Source of the DNA: Jannaschia sp. Os4
GTDB taxonomy: Bacteria; Pseudomonadota; Alphaproteobacteria; Rhodobacterales; Rhodobacteraceae
Direction of reading: 5' to 3'
Length of the DNA: 64,000 nucleotides
NCBI RefSeq assembly: GCF_016820245.1
Contig: NZ_JAFCAR010000005.1
Coordinates: 124,001-188,000 of the forward strand
In this document: positions 47,984-56,374 of the stretch, piece after piece
Position numbering within the stretch: position 1 is the stretch's first letter
How the letters are laid out: each line of letters begins with the position of its first letter
Notes under the pieces: model-generated
Told to the model about the DNA's origin: nothing
Databases searched by the model: none
What the model saw: only the letters and a program-made list of their open reading frames with translations
Made by a program: the position numbers and the translations under genes

Positions 47984-49141
47984 ATGCACGCCATCTGCGC
48001 CACCGTGACCGCCCTGCTGCTCGCCCTTCCGGCGGTGGCGCAGGAGTTCCAGACCAGCGCCTCCAGCGCGATCGTCGTCGACCACAACACCGGGCAGGTG
48101 CTGCTGTCGAAGAACGCGGACATCCCCCTGCCGCCGGCCTCCATGTCGAAGCTGATGACGCTCAACATGACGTTCGAGGCGCTCAAGGACGGACGGCTCT
48201 CGCTCGACACCGAGCTGCCGGTGTCGGCGGAGGCGGCGGCCTACGGCGGCTCGACCATGTTCCTCGACCCGCGCGACCGGGTGACCGTCGAGGACCTGAT
48301 CCGCGGCGTCGTCGTGCTGTCGGGCAACGACGCGACCGTCGTGCTGGGCGAGGCGCTCTCGCCCGACGGGACCGAGGACGGCTTCGCGCGCCTCATGACC
48401 GAGCGGGCGCGCGAGCTGGGCATGATGAACTCCACCTTCATGAACGCCAGCGGCTGGCCCGAGCCGGGGCACGTCATGTCGATGGAGGATCTCGCGATCC
48501 TCGCCGAGCGGCTGATCACGGAGTTCCCCGAGTACTACGCCTACTTCGACGAGCGCGAGTTCGCGTTCGACGGGCGCTCGCCGTCCAACCGCTTCAACCG
48601 CAACCCGCTGCTGCGGCTCGACATCGGGGCGGACGGCCTCAAGACCGGCCACACGCAGGAGGCGGGCTACGGCCTCGTCGGGTCGGCGGTGCAGGGCGAC
48701 CGGCGCGTGACCTTCGTGATCTCGGGCCTGCAGTCCGAGGCCGCCCGCGCCGAGGAGGCGGAGCGCCTCGTCAACTGGGCCTTCCGTCAGTTCGCCGAGG
48801 CGACCATCCTCGACGACGGGGCGGCGGTGGTCGACGCCGACGTGTGGATGGGCGAGGCCGCCACGGTGCCCCTCGTCCCCGCCGAGGCGGTGACGCTGCT
48901 GCTCCCGGTCACGGGGCGCGAGGCGCTCTCCGGCGAGGTGACGTTCGAGGGGCCGCTCGCCGCGCCGATCGAGGCGGGCACGCAGGTCGGCACCCTGACC
49001 CTGACCCATCCGGGCGTCCCCCCGCAGGAGGTGGCGCTGCTCGCGGGGGCGGACGTCCCCAAGGCCGGTCCGGTCCGCCGCCTGCAGGTCGCGGGTGGGG
49101 CGGTGCTCGCCGACCTCCTGAGCCGCCTCCAAGCCGAATGA
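47984..49141 (+). CDS. D-alanyl-D-alanine carboxypeptidase (PBP5/6 type)
   Basis: Removes the terminal D-alanine of peptidoglycan pentapeptides. It has 385 residues with a signal peptide (to about 20, AVAQE). The catalytic tetrad motifs are SMSK (S53, K56), SGN near 110 and KTG near 222 (GLKTGHTQEAGYG). A C-terminal beta domain and amphipathic tail (VLADLLSRLQAE) complete the PBP5 architecture. CGGAGA precedes ATG 47984. The gene follows the SPOR lipoprotein and precedes tmk. Confidence 0.95.
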   Translation: MHAICATVTALLLALPAVAQEFQTSASSAIVVDHNTGQVLLSKNADIPLPPASMSKLMTLNMTFEALKDGRLSLDTELPVSAEAAAYGGSTMFLDPRDRVTVEDLIRGVVVLSGNDATVVLGEALSPDGTEDGFARLMTERARELGMMNSTFMNASGWPEPGHVMSMEDLAILAERLITEFPEYYAYFDEREFAFDGRSPSNRFNRNPLLRLDIGADGLKTGHTQEAGYGLVGSAVQGDRRVTFVISGLQSEAARAEEAERLVNWAFRQFAEATILDDGAAVVDADVWMGEAATVPLVPAEAVTLLLPVTGREALSGEVTFEGPLAAPIEAGTQVGTLTLTHPGVPPQEVALLAGADVPKAGPVRRLQVAGGAVLADLLSRLQAE

Positions 49142-49193
49142 CCGCGGGCGCGGGGGCCTACCGCCCCCGCGCGCCCGCTGCTAACGCGGCCCC

Positions 49194-49790
49194 ATGTTCC
49201 TGTCCTTCGAAGGCATCGACGGCTCCGGCAAGTCGACGCAGGCCCGCCGCCTCGCCGAGCACCTGCGCGGGCAGGGCCGCGAGGTCGTCCTGACCCGCGA
49301 GCCCGGCGGCTCGGAGGGGGCCGAGGAGATCCGCGCCCTCGTGCTGCGCGGCGATCCGGGGCGCTGGTCGCCCGAGACCGAGCTGCTGCTCTTCAACGCG
49401 GCGCGGCGCGACAACCTCGAGCGGACGATCCGGCCCGCGCTGGACCGCGGCGCCGTGGTCATCTGCGACCGCTACGCAGATTCCACCCGCGTCTACCAAG
49501 GGCTCACCCGCCACGACCTGACGGCCAAGGTCGACGCGCTCCACGACCTGATGATCGGGCGGGAGCCGGACGCCACCTTCCTGATCGACCTCGACCCCGC
49601 CGTGGCGCTGGGCCGCGGCATCGAGCGAGGCGGCCCGGACCTGCGGTTCGAGGCCTTCGGCGAGGACTTCCAGCACCGCGTGCGCGCGGGCTTCCTCGAT
49701 CTCGCCGCGCGTCACGATCGCATCCGGCGCATCGACGGGACCGGTACGGCGGACGCCGTGTTCGCCCGCGTCCTCGACCGGCTGCCGTGA
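49194..49790 (+). CDS. tmk: Thymidylate kinase
   Basis: Phosphorylates dTMP to dTDP. The 198 residues match the family, with P-loop EGIDGSGKST (6-15), the DRY-type motif CDRYADSTRVYQG and the lid region. Its last bases overlap the GTG start of holB (GTGA), so the two are coupled, as in many proteobacteria. Confidence 0.97.
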   Translation: MFLSFEGIDGSGKSTQARRLAEHLRGQGREVVLTREPGGSEGAEEIRALVLRGDPGRWSPETELLLFNAARRDNLERTIRPALDRGAVVICDRYADSTRVYQGLTRHDLTAKVDALHDLMIGREPDATFLIDLDPAVALGRGIERGGPDLRFEAFGEDFQHRVRAGFLDLAARHDRIRRIDGTGTADAVFARVLDRLP

Positions 49791-50860
49791 GCGACGTCCC
49801 CGAGCCCGACGCGCTGTCCGGCGCGCCGCACCCGCGCCATGCCCGCGTGGTGGTAGGCCACGACCGGGCCGAGGCGGCGTTCCTCGACGCGTGGAACTCC
49901 GGGCGGCTGCACCACGGCTGGCTGCTGACGGGGCCGCGCGGGGTGGGCAAGGCGACGCTGGCATGGCGGATGGCGCGCTTCCTGCTGACCGACCCGCCGC
50001 GCCCGGCCGAGACGCTGGACCCGCCCGGCGGCCATCCGGCGCTGGCCCGGATCGAGGCGCTGGCCGAGCCGTCCCTCCTGCTGCTCCGCCGCCCCTACGA
50101 CGCCAAGACGAAGCGCCTGAAGACGGTGATCACCGGCGAGGAGGCCCGGCGCCTCGGCCCGTTCCTCGGGCTGTCGGCGGGGGCGGGGGACCGGCGCGTC
50201 GTCATCATCGACGCCGCCGACGAGATGAACCCCACGGCGGCGAACGCGATCCTCAAGCTCCTCGAGGAGCCGCCGCGCGCCGTGACGCTGCTGCTGGTCT
50301 CGCACCAGCCCGCGCGGCTCCTGCCGACGATCCGCTCGCGCTGCCGCGTGCTGCGGCTCGACCCGCTCTCGCCCCCGGACCTCGAACGTGCCGCCCTCGC
50401 CGCCGGGCTGGAGCCACCGGGCGCGGGGCTGGCCGAGCTCGCGGGCGGGTCGGTGGGCGGGGCCGCGTCGCTGGGGCAAGGCGGGGGCGCGCAGATCTAC
50501 GCGGACCTCGTGCGCCTCCTCGGACGCCTGCCGATGGACCGGGGCGCGGCGCGCAAGCTCGCCGACGCGAACGCAGGCCGCGCCGCGGCCGAGACGCTTC
50601 CCGTGACGCTCGCGATGCTCGACAAGCTCATGCACCGCGCCGCCCGCGCGGGCCTCGTCGGCCCCCCGCCCGAGGCGGTCCCCGGCGAGGCGGAGGTGCT
50701 GGCCCGCCTCGCCCCCCACGATGCCGCGGCGCGGCGATGGGCTGCGGTGGCGCAGGAGGTGGCCGATCGCGCGGCGCACGGTGCAGCGGTCAACCTCGAC
50801 GGGGCGTCGATCGTGTGGGACGCGCTGGCCCGGGTCGAGGCCGCCGCCCGAGAGGCCTAG
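49787..50860 (+). CDS. holB: DNA polymerase III subunit delta'
   Basis: A clamp-loader subunit of 357 residues. The AAA+ region shows the modified P-loop LLTGPRGVGKATLAWRMARFL and the sensor/arm region (VVIIDAADEMNPTAANAILKLLEEPP, then LPTIRSRCRVLRLDPL with the SRC motif). Zinc-binding cysteines found in some orthologues are not visible. It starts at GTG 49787, overlapping tmk. Its stop codon overlaps that of the convergent photolyase-like gene in CTAG. Confidence 0.95.
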   Translation: MSDVPEPDALSGAPHPRHARVVVGHDRAEAAFLDAWNSGRLHHGWLLTGPRGVGKATLAWRMARFLLTDPPRPAETLDPPGGHPALARIEALAEPSLLLLRRPYDAKTKRLKTVITGEEARRLGPFLGLSAGAGDRRVVIIDAADEMNPTAANAILKLLEEPPRAVTLLLVSHQPARLLPTIRSRCRVLRLDPLSPPDLERAALAAGLEPPGAGLAELAGGSVGGAASLGQGGGAQIYADLVRLLGRLPMDRGAARKLADANAGRAAAETLPVTLAMLDKLMHRAARAGLVGPPPEAVPGEAEVLARLAPHDAAARRWAAVAQEVADRAAHGAAVNLDGASIVWDALARVEAAAREA

Positions 50861-52077
50861 CCGTCTGCGGCCTCCAGCAGGGCCGGGATCTTCGCCTTCA
50901 CCTTGAAGTAGCCCGCCGTGGCATGCGGCCACGCGGCGAGGTCCCAGTCGCGGATCGGGCGGACGATCTCGGTTTCCACCCGGTCCAGCACCGCGCGGCC
51001 CGGCCCCACCGGGGCATAGGGGGCGACCACCGCGTCGAACCCCTTGGCCCAAGCCGACACCTCGGCCGGGTCCCGCGTGATCGCGGCCACGTCGCAGGGC
51101 AGCCGATCCGCCGCGTCGGCGGTCAAGGCGTCGGTGAAGTCGCGCACCTTGCGCGCCACCTCCAGCGGCGAGCGCCCCTCGGGGTTAAGCAGCACCATCG
51201 CCTCCGCCGCCTCCAGCCCGCGCGCCATCAGGTAGGCCGGGTGGAGGTCGTCCTCGTGCAGGATCAGGCCGACGCGGCCCTTGGGGATGGGGGCGTCCCC
51301 GGGCATGTCGGACGGCGCGGCGGGGGCGGGCTCCTCCAGCGCGGGGGCCTCCTTCGACAGGCGGGAGAGGTCCGCCTCGGCATAGCGCTCGCCGGTGTAG
51401 CGGCGGATGTTACCGGGCCGCGCGAGGTAGGTCTTGCCCCGCGTGTGCAGCCCGGCGACCCAGCGCCAGCCCAGCGTGTTCGAGGCCGGATCGCCGTCGA
51501 GGAGGTGGCGCAGGAAGAAGTCCGCCCCGAGCTCCCACGGCAGGCCCAGCGTATGGATCCAGACGCTCGCGAACCACATGCGCGCGTGGTTGTGGACGTA
51601 GCCCGTGCGGACCAGCTCCTTGGCCCCGTCGTCGAAGGGGGCGATGCCGGTCTCGCCCTCGCAGGCCGCCTCCCACCCGCGGCGCAGCCCGCCCTCGGTC
51701 GCCAGCCGGTCGCGGCCCTTGGCCACGCCCCGCAGGTAGGCGTCCCACGTGCCGGGCCGCCGCTCCATCCAGCCCTTGAAGTAGGTCCGCCAGACCACCT
51801 CCTGCACGTACTTCTCCGCCGCCGACTTGGCGTGCCGCTCCAGCACCGCGGCGCAGACCTCCGCCTCGGAGATCACGCGGTGGCGCAGGTAGGGCGACAG
51901 CACCGAGACGTGGGGGTGGCCCGGCAGGTCGTGGTTGCGCCGCCCGGCGTAGTCCCGTCCCGCATGGGGCACGAACTCCGCGAGGCGGGCGAGCGCCGCG
52001 TCGCGGCTGGGCGGGAAGTCACGGTCGGGCGTGTCGGTCGCTGCGACGGGCGGGGCGGGCGCGTGATCCTCGGGCAT
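50857..52077 (-). CDS. Photolyase/cryptochrome-like flavoprotein, FAD domain first
   Basis: 406 residues. The photolyase FAD-binding helical domain occupies the N-terminal part (about 30-240: LSPYLRHRVISEAEVCAAVL, EKYVQEVVWRTYFKGWME, TGYVHNHARMWFASVWIH, SNTLGWRWVAGLHTRGK). An alpha/beta domain follows (about 265-395: GRVGLILHEDDLHPAYLMA, then VAPYAPVGPG). In classical photolyases the alpha/beta antenna domain precedes the FAD domain, so the order looks permuted. DNA repair or blue-light sensing are both possible. The same architecture exists, as I recall, in other Rhodobacteraceae. Confidence 0.85.
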   Translation of the reverse strand: MPEDHAPAPPVAATDTPDRDFPPSRDAALARLAEFVPHAGRDYAGRRNHDLPGHPHVSVLSPYLRHRVISEAEVCAAVLERHAKSAAEKYVQEVVWRTYFKGWMERRPGTWDAYLRGVAKGRDRLATEGGLRRGWEAACEGETGIAPFDDGAKELVRTGYVHNHARMWFASVWIHTLGLPWELGADFFLRHLLDGDPASNTLGWRWVAGLHTRGKTYLARPGNIRRYTGERYAEADLSRLSKEAPALEEPAPAAPSDMPGDAPIPKGRVGLILHEDDLHPAYLMARGLEAAEAMVLLNPEGRSPLEVARKVRDFTDALTADAADRLPCDVAAITRDPAEVSAWAKGFDAVVAPYAPVGPGRAVLDRVETEIVRPIRDWDLAAWPHATAGYFKVKAKIPALLEAADG

Positions 52078-52120
52078 GGGGCGAGGATAGGGCGCGGTCC
52101 CCGCGCGGCGAGGGGAGGGA

Positions 52121-53080
52121 TCAGACGGGCGACAACACCAAGCGGGCCCGCAGCCCGTCGGCCCGCCACTCCACGTGGAAGCTGGCGCCGTTCATCGCCG
52201 CGATCCGGCCCATGAGGTCCAGCCCTTGGCCGCCGGCGCGCGACGTCGCCGAGACCGCGCGGCGCGCGGTCTCGCTCCACGCGATCTCGATGGCCCCGCC
52301 GACGTCCTGCGCCGAGACGGCGACGCGACCGCCCTCGGCGAAGGCGCCGTGCTTCCCCGCGTTCACGGCCAGCTCGCCGAGGATCACCCCGACGACGTCC
52401 ACTTGGCGTGCGGGCAGGACGAGGCCCTCGTCCACGAAGAGGTCGAGCGCGCAGCCCGGCGTCCGGAGCGGCTCGACCAAGGTGGGGATCAGGTCGGAGA
52501 GGAGCGGCGCCTCCGCCTCCTCGGCGCGGGCCACCACCGACTGCGCGCGTCCCAGCGCGGACAGGCGCCCGACCATCTCGGCGACGAAGGGCGCGGCGTC
52601 GGGATGCGCCCGCCCGTGCAGCCGGAGCAGGGAGGCGGCGAGGGTGAGCGTGTTCTTCTGGCGATGCCGCATCTCGGCGAGCAGCACCTCCCGCGTCCGG
52701 CTCGCGGCCTCGCGCTCGGTGATGTCCCGGCTGATCGCGACGAAGCCGGCATGCGCGCCGGAGGGGTCGTTGACCGGCGTGACCGACACCTCCCACCACT
52801 TCGGGGTGCCCTTGGCGGTCGGGCAGAAGGCCGTGAACCGCGAGGGGCGCGGCGGGCGGGCGGCGTAGGAGGCGCGCACCTCCGCGGCATGCGCCTCGGG
52901 CCAGAAGCCGCACCATTCGCCCCCCTCGACCAAGCCGAACTCGTCGATCTCCATGGCGCACATGCCGTTGCGGTTCATCCAGAGGAGCCGCCCGTCCGGA
53001 TCGACGAGCTTCACGCAGTCCTCGGACTGCTCGAACACGGCGACGATGGCGTCCTGCGAGAGCGGGGCGTGGGCGAGCAT
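52121..53080 (-). CDS. PAS-domain sensor histidine kinase, HWE/HisKA_2 type
   Basis: 319 residues with no membrane segment, so probably a cytoplasmic sensor. A PAS domain (about 10-125; DAIVAVFEQSEDCVKLVDPDGR, ending FVAISRDITERE) is followed by a phosphoacceptor helix with H139 in EMRHRQKNTLTL, an N-box ILGELAVNAGKHGA, and a C-terminal HVEWRADG that fits the HWE group. Such kinases often feed the general stress response or single-domain receiver proteins in alphaproteobacteria. No response regulator is adjacent. It is divergent from the pilin-like fusion gene. Confidence 0.9.
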   Translation of the reverse strand: MLAHAPLSQDAIVAVFEQSEDCVKLVDPDGRLLWMNRNGMCAMEIDEFGLVEGGEWCGFWPEAHAAEVRASYAARPPRPSRFTAFCPTAKGTPKWWEVSVTPVNDPSGAHAGFVAISRDITEREAASRTREVLLAEMRHRQKNTLTLAASLLRLHGRAHPDAAPFVAEMVGRLSALGRAQSVVARAEEAEAPLLSDLIPTLVEPLRTPGCALDLFVDEGLVLPARQVDVVGVILGELAVNAGKHGAFAEGGRVAVSAQDVGGAIEIAWSETARRAVSATSRAGGQGLDLMGRIAAMNGASFHVEWRADGLRARLVLSPV

Positions 53081-53136
53081 GGCAGTCCTCCTCGGCGCCG
53101 GACGCTATCCGCCGCCCGCCGCCCGACGCAACGGCG

Positions 53137-53196
53137 CGATCCGGCGGATTCGAGCGAACCGCCCCGCCCCGGTCCATGAACGATCCGTGCGGATCG
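53137..53196. promoter_or_regulatory. Two related palindromes, CGATCCG(N1-2)CGGAT(T)CG
   Basis: CGATCCG-TG-CGGATCG (53181-53196) has two perfect seven-base arms. CGATCCG-G-CGGATTCG (53137-53152) is a near copy with one inserted T. The centres are 44 bases apart. They lie between the divergent kinase and pilin-like fusion genes. Confidence 0.55.
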
Positions 53197-53277
53197 GTGC
53201 GGAGGGGGAAACCAAGGGGCCGGGAATGCCCCAATCGCGCCTCCGCCACGCCCCGCGGCACCGGCAGCCTCGCTCGA

Positions 53278-53964
53278 ATGCAAGGGACGAACCCCATTTC
53301 CGCCTTCATCCGGTCCGACGCGGGCGCGGTGACCGTCGACTGGGTCGTGCTGACCGCCGCCGTGACGGGGCTGGGGCTCGCCGTGATGGGGGCCGTCTCG
53401 ACCGGGGCGCAGTCGGCCTCGAACGCGACGGCCTCGACCCTGTCGGGGATCACGATCAAGACCGCGTTCGAGACGCTCGGCGACCTCTTCGGGACCGACT
53501 TCTCGGGCGGGGCCGACGGCTGGACCGGCGGGACCGTCGCCGACGTCCCCGGCTTCGGAGAGATGCTCCTCGTCGATCCCGGCGGCACGGCGGAACTCGC
53601 GCTCGACGTGCCGGACGGGGCCGAGACGCTGGAGGTGGCGTTCGACCTGATCGGTGGCGACGACCTCGATGGGGAACCCGCCACCGTCTACGTCAACGGG
53701 CAGCCGGTCGCCGTCTATGCCGACGACCACGGGCGGATCACCGTCTCCGGCGAGGGGGCCGAGGGCGTCACCGTGAGCATCGACCAGCAGTACCGCAACG
53801 ACCCGGTGGGTGGCGGCACCCACGGCAGCGACAGCCGCGCCACCGTCCGCATCACGATCGACGACCCCGGGCAGGGCCTGACCCTCGGGGTGGGATCGGG
53901 CGCGGACGAAGGGCTCGGCAACGAGTTCTACGGCGTCGACGACGTCTCCGTCACCGCCTCCTGA
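53278..53964 (+). CDS. Flp-pilin-like N-terminus fused to extracellular beta domain
   Basis: 228 residues. The first 50 ([33 protein letters not shown]) look like a type IVb Flp pilin: charged lead, [10 protein letters not shown] and a single hydrophobic helix, here with a DW in the motif seen in rhodobacterial forms. Instead of ending, the protein continues with about 150 acidic, Gly/Asp/Thr-rich residues of beta-sandwich character ([29 protein letters not shown]) and no cysteine. It could be a surface adhesin or pseudopilin. The start is uncertain: ATG 53278 lacks a good ribosome site and an in-frame ATG lies at 53176. Confidence 0.7.
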   Translation: MQGTNPISAFIRSDAGAVTVDWVVLTAAVTGLGLAVMGAVSTGAQSASNATASTLSGITIKTAFETLGDLFGTDFSGGADGWTGGTVADVPGFGEMLLVDPGGTAELALDVPDGAETLEVAFDLIGGDDLDGEPATVYVNGQPVAVYADDHGRITVSGEGAEGVTVSIDQQYRNDPVGGGTHGSDSRATVRITIDDPGQGLTLGVGSGADEGLGNEFYGVDDVSVTAS

Positions 53965-53966
53965 CG

Positions 53967-53998
53967 CGGAACGGCCGCCCCGGGGGGCGGCCGCTCCG
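53967..53998. terminator. Bidirectional hairpin between the pilin-like fusion and clpX
   Basis: Stem CGGCCGCCCC (53972-53981) / GGGGCGGCCG (53984-53993), extended by CGGA/TCCG with one mismatch, in the 51-base gap between two convergent genes. It could serve both. Confidence 0.65.
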
Positions 53999-54015
53999 TG
54001 CGATCCGGGATCGGG

Positions 54016-55278
54016 TCAGGCGGAGGCCTCGGCCTCCTCCTTGTCGGCGTGGATCAGGAGCGGGGCCGCATCGCGGCGGACGGCCTCCTCGTTCACCACG
54101 ACCTCGTCCACGGTCTCCATGCCCGGCAGCTCGAACATCGTGTCGAGTAGGATGTCCTCCATGATCGAGCGCAGGCCGCGGGCGCCGGTCTTGCGCTCGA
54201 TGGCGCGCTTGGCGATCGACTGCAGCGCGTCGTCGGTGAAGGTCAGCGTCACGCCTTCGAGGTCGAAGAGGCGCTGATACTGCTTCACGAGCGCGTTCTT
54301 CGGCTCGGTCAGGATGGTCACCAGCGCGTCCTGGTCGAGGTCCTCGAGCGTCGCGATGACGGGCAGGCGGCCGACGAACTCGGGGATCAGGCCGAACTTG
54401 AGCAGGTCCTCGGGCTCCAGTTCCTTGAAGGCCTCGCCCACGGTCTTGTCCTCGGGCGCGCGCACGTCGGCGCCGAAGCCCATCGCGGAGCCCTTGCCGC
54501 GCTGCGCGATGATCTTGTCGAGCCCGGCGAAGGCGCCGCCGCAGATGAACAGGATGTTCGTGGTGTCGACCTGCAGGAACTCCTGCTGGGGATGCTTGCG
54601 CCCGCCCTGCGGCGGCACGGAGGCGACGGTGCCCTCCATGATCTTCAGCAGCGCCTGCTGCACCCCCTCGCCCGACACGTCGCGGGTGATGGACGGGTTG
54701 TCCGACTTGCGCGTGATCTTGTCGACCTCGTCGATGTAGACGATGCCGCGCTGCGCCCGCTCGACGTTGTACTCGGAGGCCTGCAGCAGCTTGAGGATGA
54801 TGTTTTCGACGTCCTCGCCGACGTAGCCGGCCTCCGTCAGCGTCGTGGCGTCGGCCATGGTGAACGGCACGTCGAGGATGCGCGCCAGCGTCTGCGCCAG
54901 GAGCGTCTTGCCGCAGCCGGTGGGGCCGATCAGCATGATGTTCGACTTGGCCAGCTCGATGTCCGACTTCGACCCGTGGTCGAGCCGCTTGTAGTGGTTG
55001 TGCACCGCCACCGAGAGCACGCGCTTCGCGTGGGCCTGCCCGATCACGTAGTCGTCGAGCACGGCGCAGATCTCGCGCGGGGTCGGCGTGCCGTCGGCCG
55101 TCTTGAGCCCGGCGGCCTTCGTCTCCTCGCGGATGATGTCCATGCACAGCTCGACGCACTCGTCGCAGATGAACACGGTGGGGCCCGCGATCAGCTTGCG
55201 CACCTCGTGCTGCGACTTCCCGCAGAAGCTGCAGTAGAGCGTGTTCTTGCCGTCGCCGCCGGTGTTGCCTTGGGACAT
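54016..55278 (-). CDS. clpX: ATP-dependent Clp protease ATPase subunit ClpX
   Basis: An AAA+ unfoldase that feeds substrates to ClpP. It has 420 residues: an N-terminal zinc domain with C16, C19, C38 and C41 ([18 protein letters not shown]), an ATPase domain with GPTGCGKT (near 119) and Walker [10 protein letters not shown], and the pore and IGF-type loop regions typical of ClpX. ATG 55278 is the family start; the upstream in-frame extension has no homology. clpP lies 233 bases upstream on the same strand, with a strong hairpin between them. Confidence 0.98.
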   Translation of the reverse strand: MSQGNTGGDGKNTLYCSFCGKSQHEVRKLIAGPTVFICDECVELCMDIIREETKAAGLKTADGTPTPREICAVLDDYVIGQAHAKRVLSVAVHNHYKRLDHGSKSDIELAKSNIMLIGPTGCGKTLLAQTLARILDVPFTMADATTLTEAGYVGEDVENIILKLLQASEYNVERAQRGIVYIDEVDKITRKSDNPSITRDVSGEGVQQALLKIMEGTVASVPPQGGRKHPQQEFLQVDTTNILFICGGAFAGLDKIIAQRGKGSAMGFGADVRAPEDKTVGEAFKELEPEDLLKFGLIPEFVGRLPVIATLEDLDQDALVTILTEPKNALVKQYQRLFDLEGVTLTFTDDALQSIAKRAIERKTGARGLRSIMEDILLDTMFELPGMETVDEVVVNEEAVRRDAAPLLIHADKEEAEASA

Positions 55279-55451
55279 CTGCCGCCTCCTGTCCGGGCGA
55301 CCCCCACCGGGCCGCCGGTCGCGGGAACCCCCGCGCACTGTCCTGTGTCTGCTCGTTCGTGCCCGAGCCTAGGCCCCAGCGCCGGGGGCCACAAGGGCGG
55401 GAGGGCGCGTTCGCGCCGACGCCCCGAGGCTGTGGCGAACGGACCGCCCTG

Positions 55452-55478
55452 CGTGCCGCCGCGCGGGGCGGCGGCACG
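55452..55478 (-). terminator. Strong hairpin between clpP and clpX
   Basis: A perfect 11-bp stem, CGTGCCGCCGC / GCGGCGGCACG, with a five-base loop, 34 bases after the clpP stop in the direction of transcription. There is no T-run, so it may attenuate rather than end transcription, or protect the clpP message. Confidence 0.55.
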
Positions 55479-55511
55479 TCTCTCAAGTAAAATCAACAGG
55501 TTGCCGCAAGG

Positions 55512-56147
55512 TCACTTCGCCTCGTCGTCCTCCGACGCCTTGCCCCGGGACTCGACGATCTCGTCGAGATGGCCCCACTCCTTGGCCTCCTCGGGCGTCA
55601 TCCACTTGTCGCGGTCCAGCGCGGTGCGGACCGTCTCGTAGTCCTGCCCGGTGTGCTTCATGTAGACCTTGTAGATGGCCTCGCGCGTGCGCTCGATGTG
55701 GCGCGCGGAAATCAGGATGTCCTCGGCCATCCCCTGCATCCCGCCCGAGGGCTGGTGGATCATGATCTCCGAGTTGGGCAGCGCGTAGCGCATCCCCTTC
55801 TCGCCGCCGACCGCGATGACCGAGCCCATGGAGGCGGCCATGCCGCAGACGAGGGTCGAGACCTTCGGCTTGATGTACTGCATCGTGTCGTAGATCGACA
55901 TGCCCGCCGTCACCTCGCCGCCGGGCGAGTTGACGTACATCGAGATCTCCTTGTTCGGGTTCTCGGCCTCGAGGTGCAGCAGCTGCGCGACGATGAGCTG
56001 GCTCATGCCCATGTGGACCGGGCCGTTCACGAACACGATCCGCTCCTTCAGGAGGCGCGAAAAGATGTCGTAGGCCCGCTCGCCGCGGGAGGTCTGCTCG
56101 ACCACCATCGGCACGAGGTTCATCTGGATGTCCATCGGATCGCGCAT
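55512..56147 (-). CDS. clpP: ATP-dependent Clp protease proteolytic subunit ClpP
   Basis: A serine protease subunit that forms double heptamer rings with ClpX or ClpA. It has 211 residues with catalytic S106 ([10 protein letters not shown]), H131 ([10 protein letters not shown]) and the following aspartate region. ATG 56147 is chosen: AAGGGA lies eight bases before it, and a longer in-frame start at 56303 would make the 11-bp repeat cluster coding and has no family match. A cluster of 11-bp repeats and a possible heat-shock-type promoter lie upstream. Confidence 0.97.
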   Translation of the reverse strand: MRDPMDIQMNLVPMVVEQTSRGERAYDIFSRLLKERIVFVNGPVHMGMSQLIVAQLLHLEAENPNKEISMYVNSPGGEVTAGMSIYDTMQYIKPKVSTLVCGMAASMGSVIAVGGEKGMRYALPNSEIMIHQPSGGMQGMAEDILISARHIERTREAIYKVYMKHTGQDYETVRTALDRDKWMTPEEAKEWGHLDEIVESRGKASEDDEAK

Positions 56148-56232
56148 GTCGTGTGTCCCTTGGTCCGGGGCCGCCCCTGAGGTGGGCGCGGTCCCCTGCG
56201 TCGCCCCCGCCGGGCGCGGCTCGGAGGTGGAA

Positions 56233-56260
56233 CCTAGGGGCGGGGTCGGGGGGGTGCAAG
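56233..56260 (-). promoter_or_regulatory. Possible promoter of clpP
   Basis: On the minus strand, CTTGCA (56260-56255) and CCTAGG (56238-56233) are 16 bases apart, loosely like an alphaproteobacterial RpoH promoter, about 85 bases before the clpP start. The 11-bp repeat cluster begins just upstream of the -35. This is a weak match. Confidence 0.3.
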
Positions 56261-56274
56261 GCGGGGCCGGCGGG

Positions 56275-56329
56275 CGTGCATCCCGCGTGCATCCCGCGTG
56301 CATATCTCGTGCATACGCGCGTATGAACG
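56275..56329 (-). repeat. 11-bp repeat cluster upstream of clpP
   Basis: On the plus strand CGTGCAT starts at 56275, 56286, 56297 and 56308, exactly 11 bases apart: CGTGCATCCCG twice, then CGTGCATATCT and CGTGCATACGC. A fifth, inverted unit, GTATGAACG (56321-56329), is the exact complement of CGTTCATAC, the last unit of the cluster near 1632. The cluster lies 128-182 bases before the clpP start. Confidence 0.85.
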
Positions 56330-56374
56330 CCCCTTCATCTTTCGTTTACCCGAGACCGCGCCTGCCGCCGCGTG

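Noticed and set aside
46216-49293. A 1025-residue open frame across tatD, the SPOR gene and dacA
   Set aside because: It overlaps three recognisable genes on both strands, and its translation is Arg/Gly/Pro-rich noise.
49891-52215. A 774-residue open frame across holB and the photolyase-like gene
   Set aside because: An out-of-frame shadow of holB continuing antisense to the photolyase-like gene. No domain is seen.
56148-56303. N-terminal extension of ClpP to an upstream in-frame ATG
   Set aside because: The extra residues translate the 11-bp repeats and GC-rich leader, do not match ClpP, and a better ribosome site precedes the ATG at 56147.
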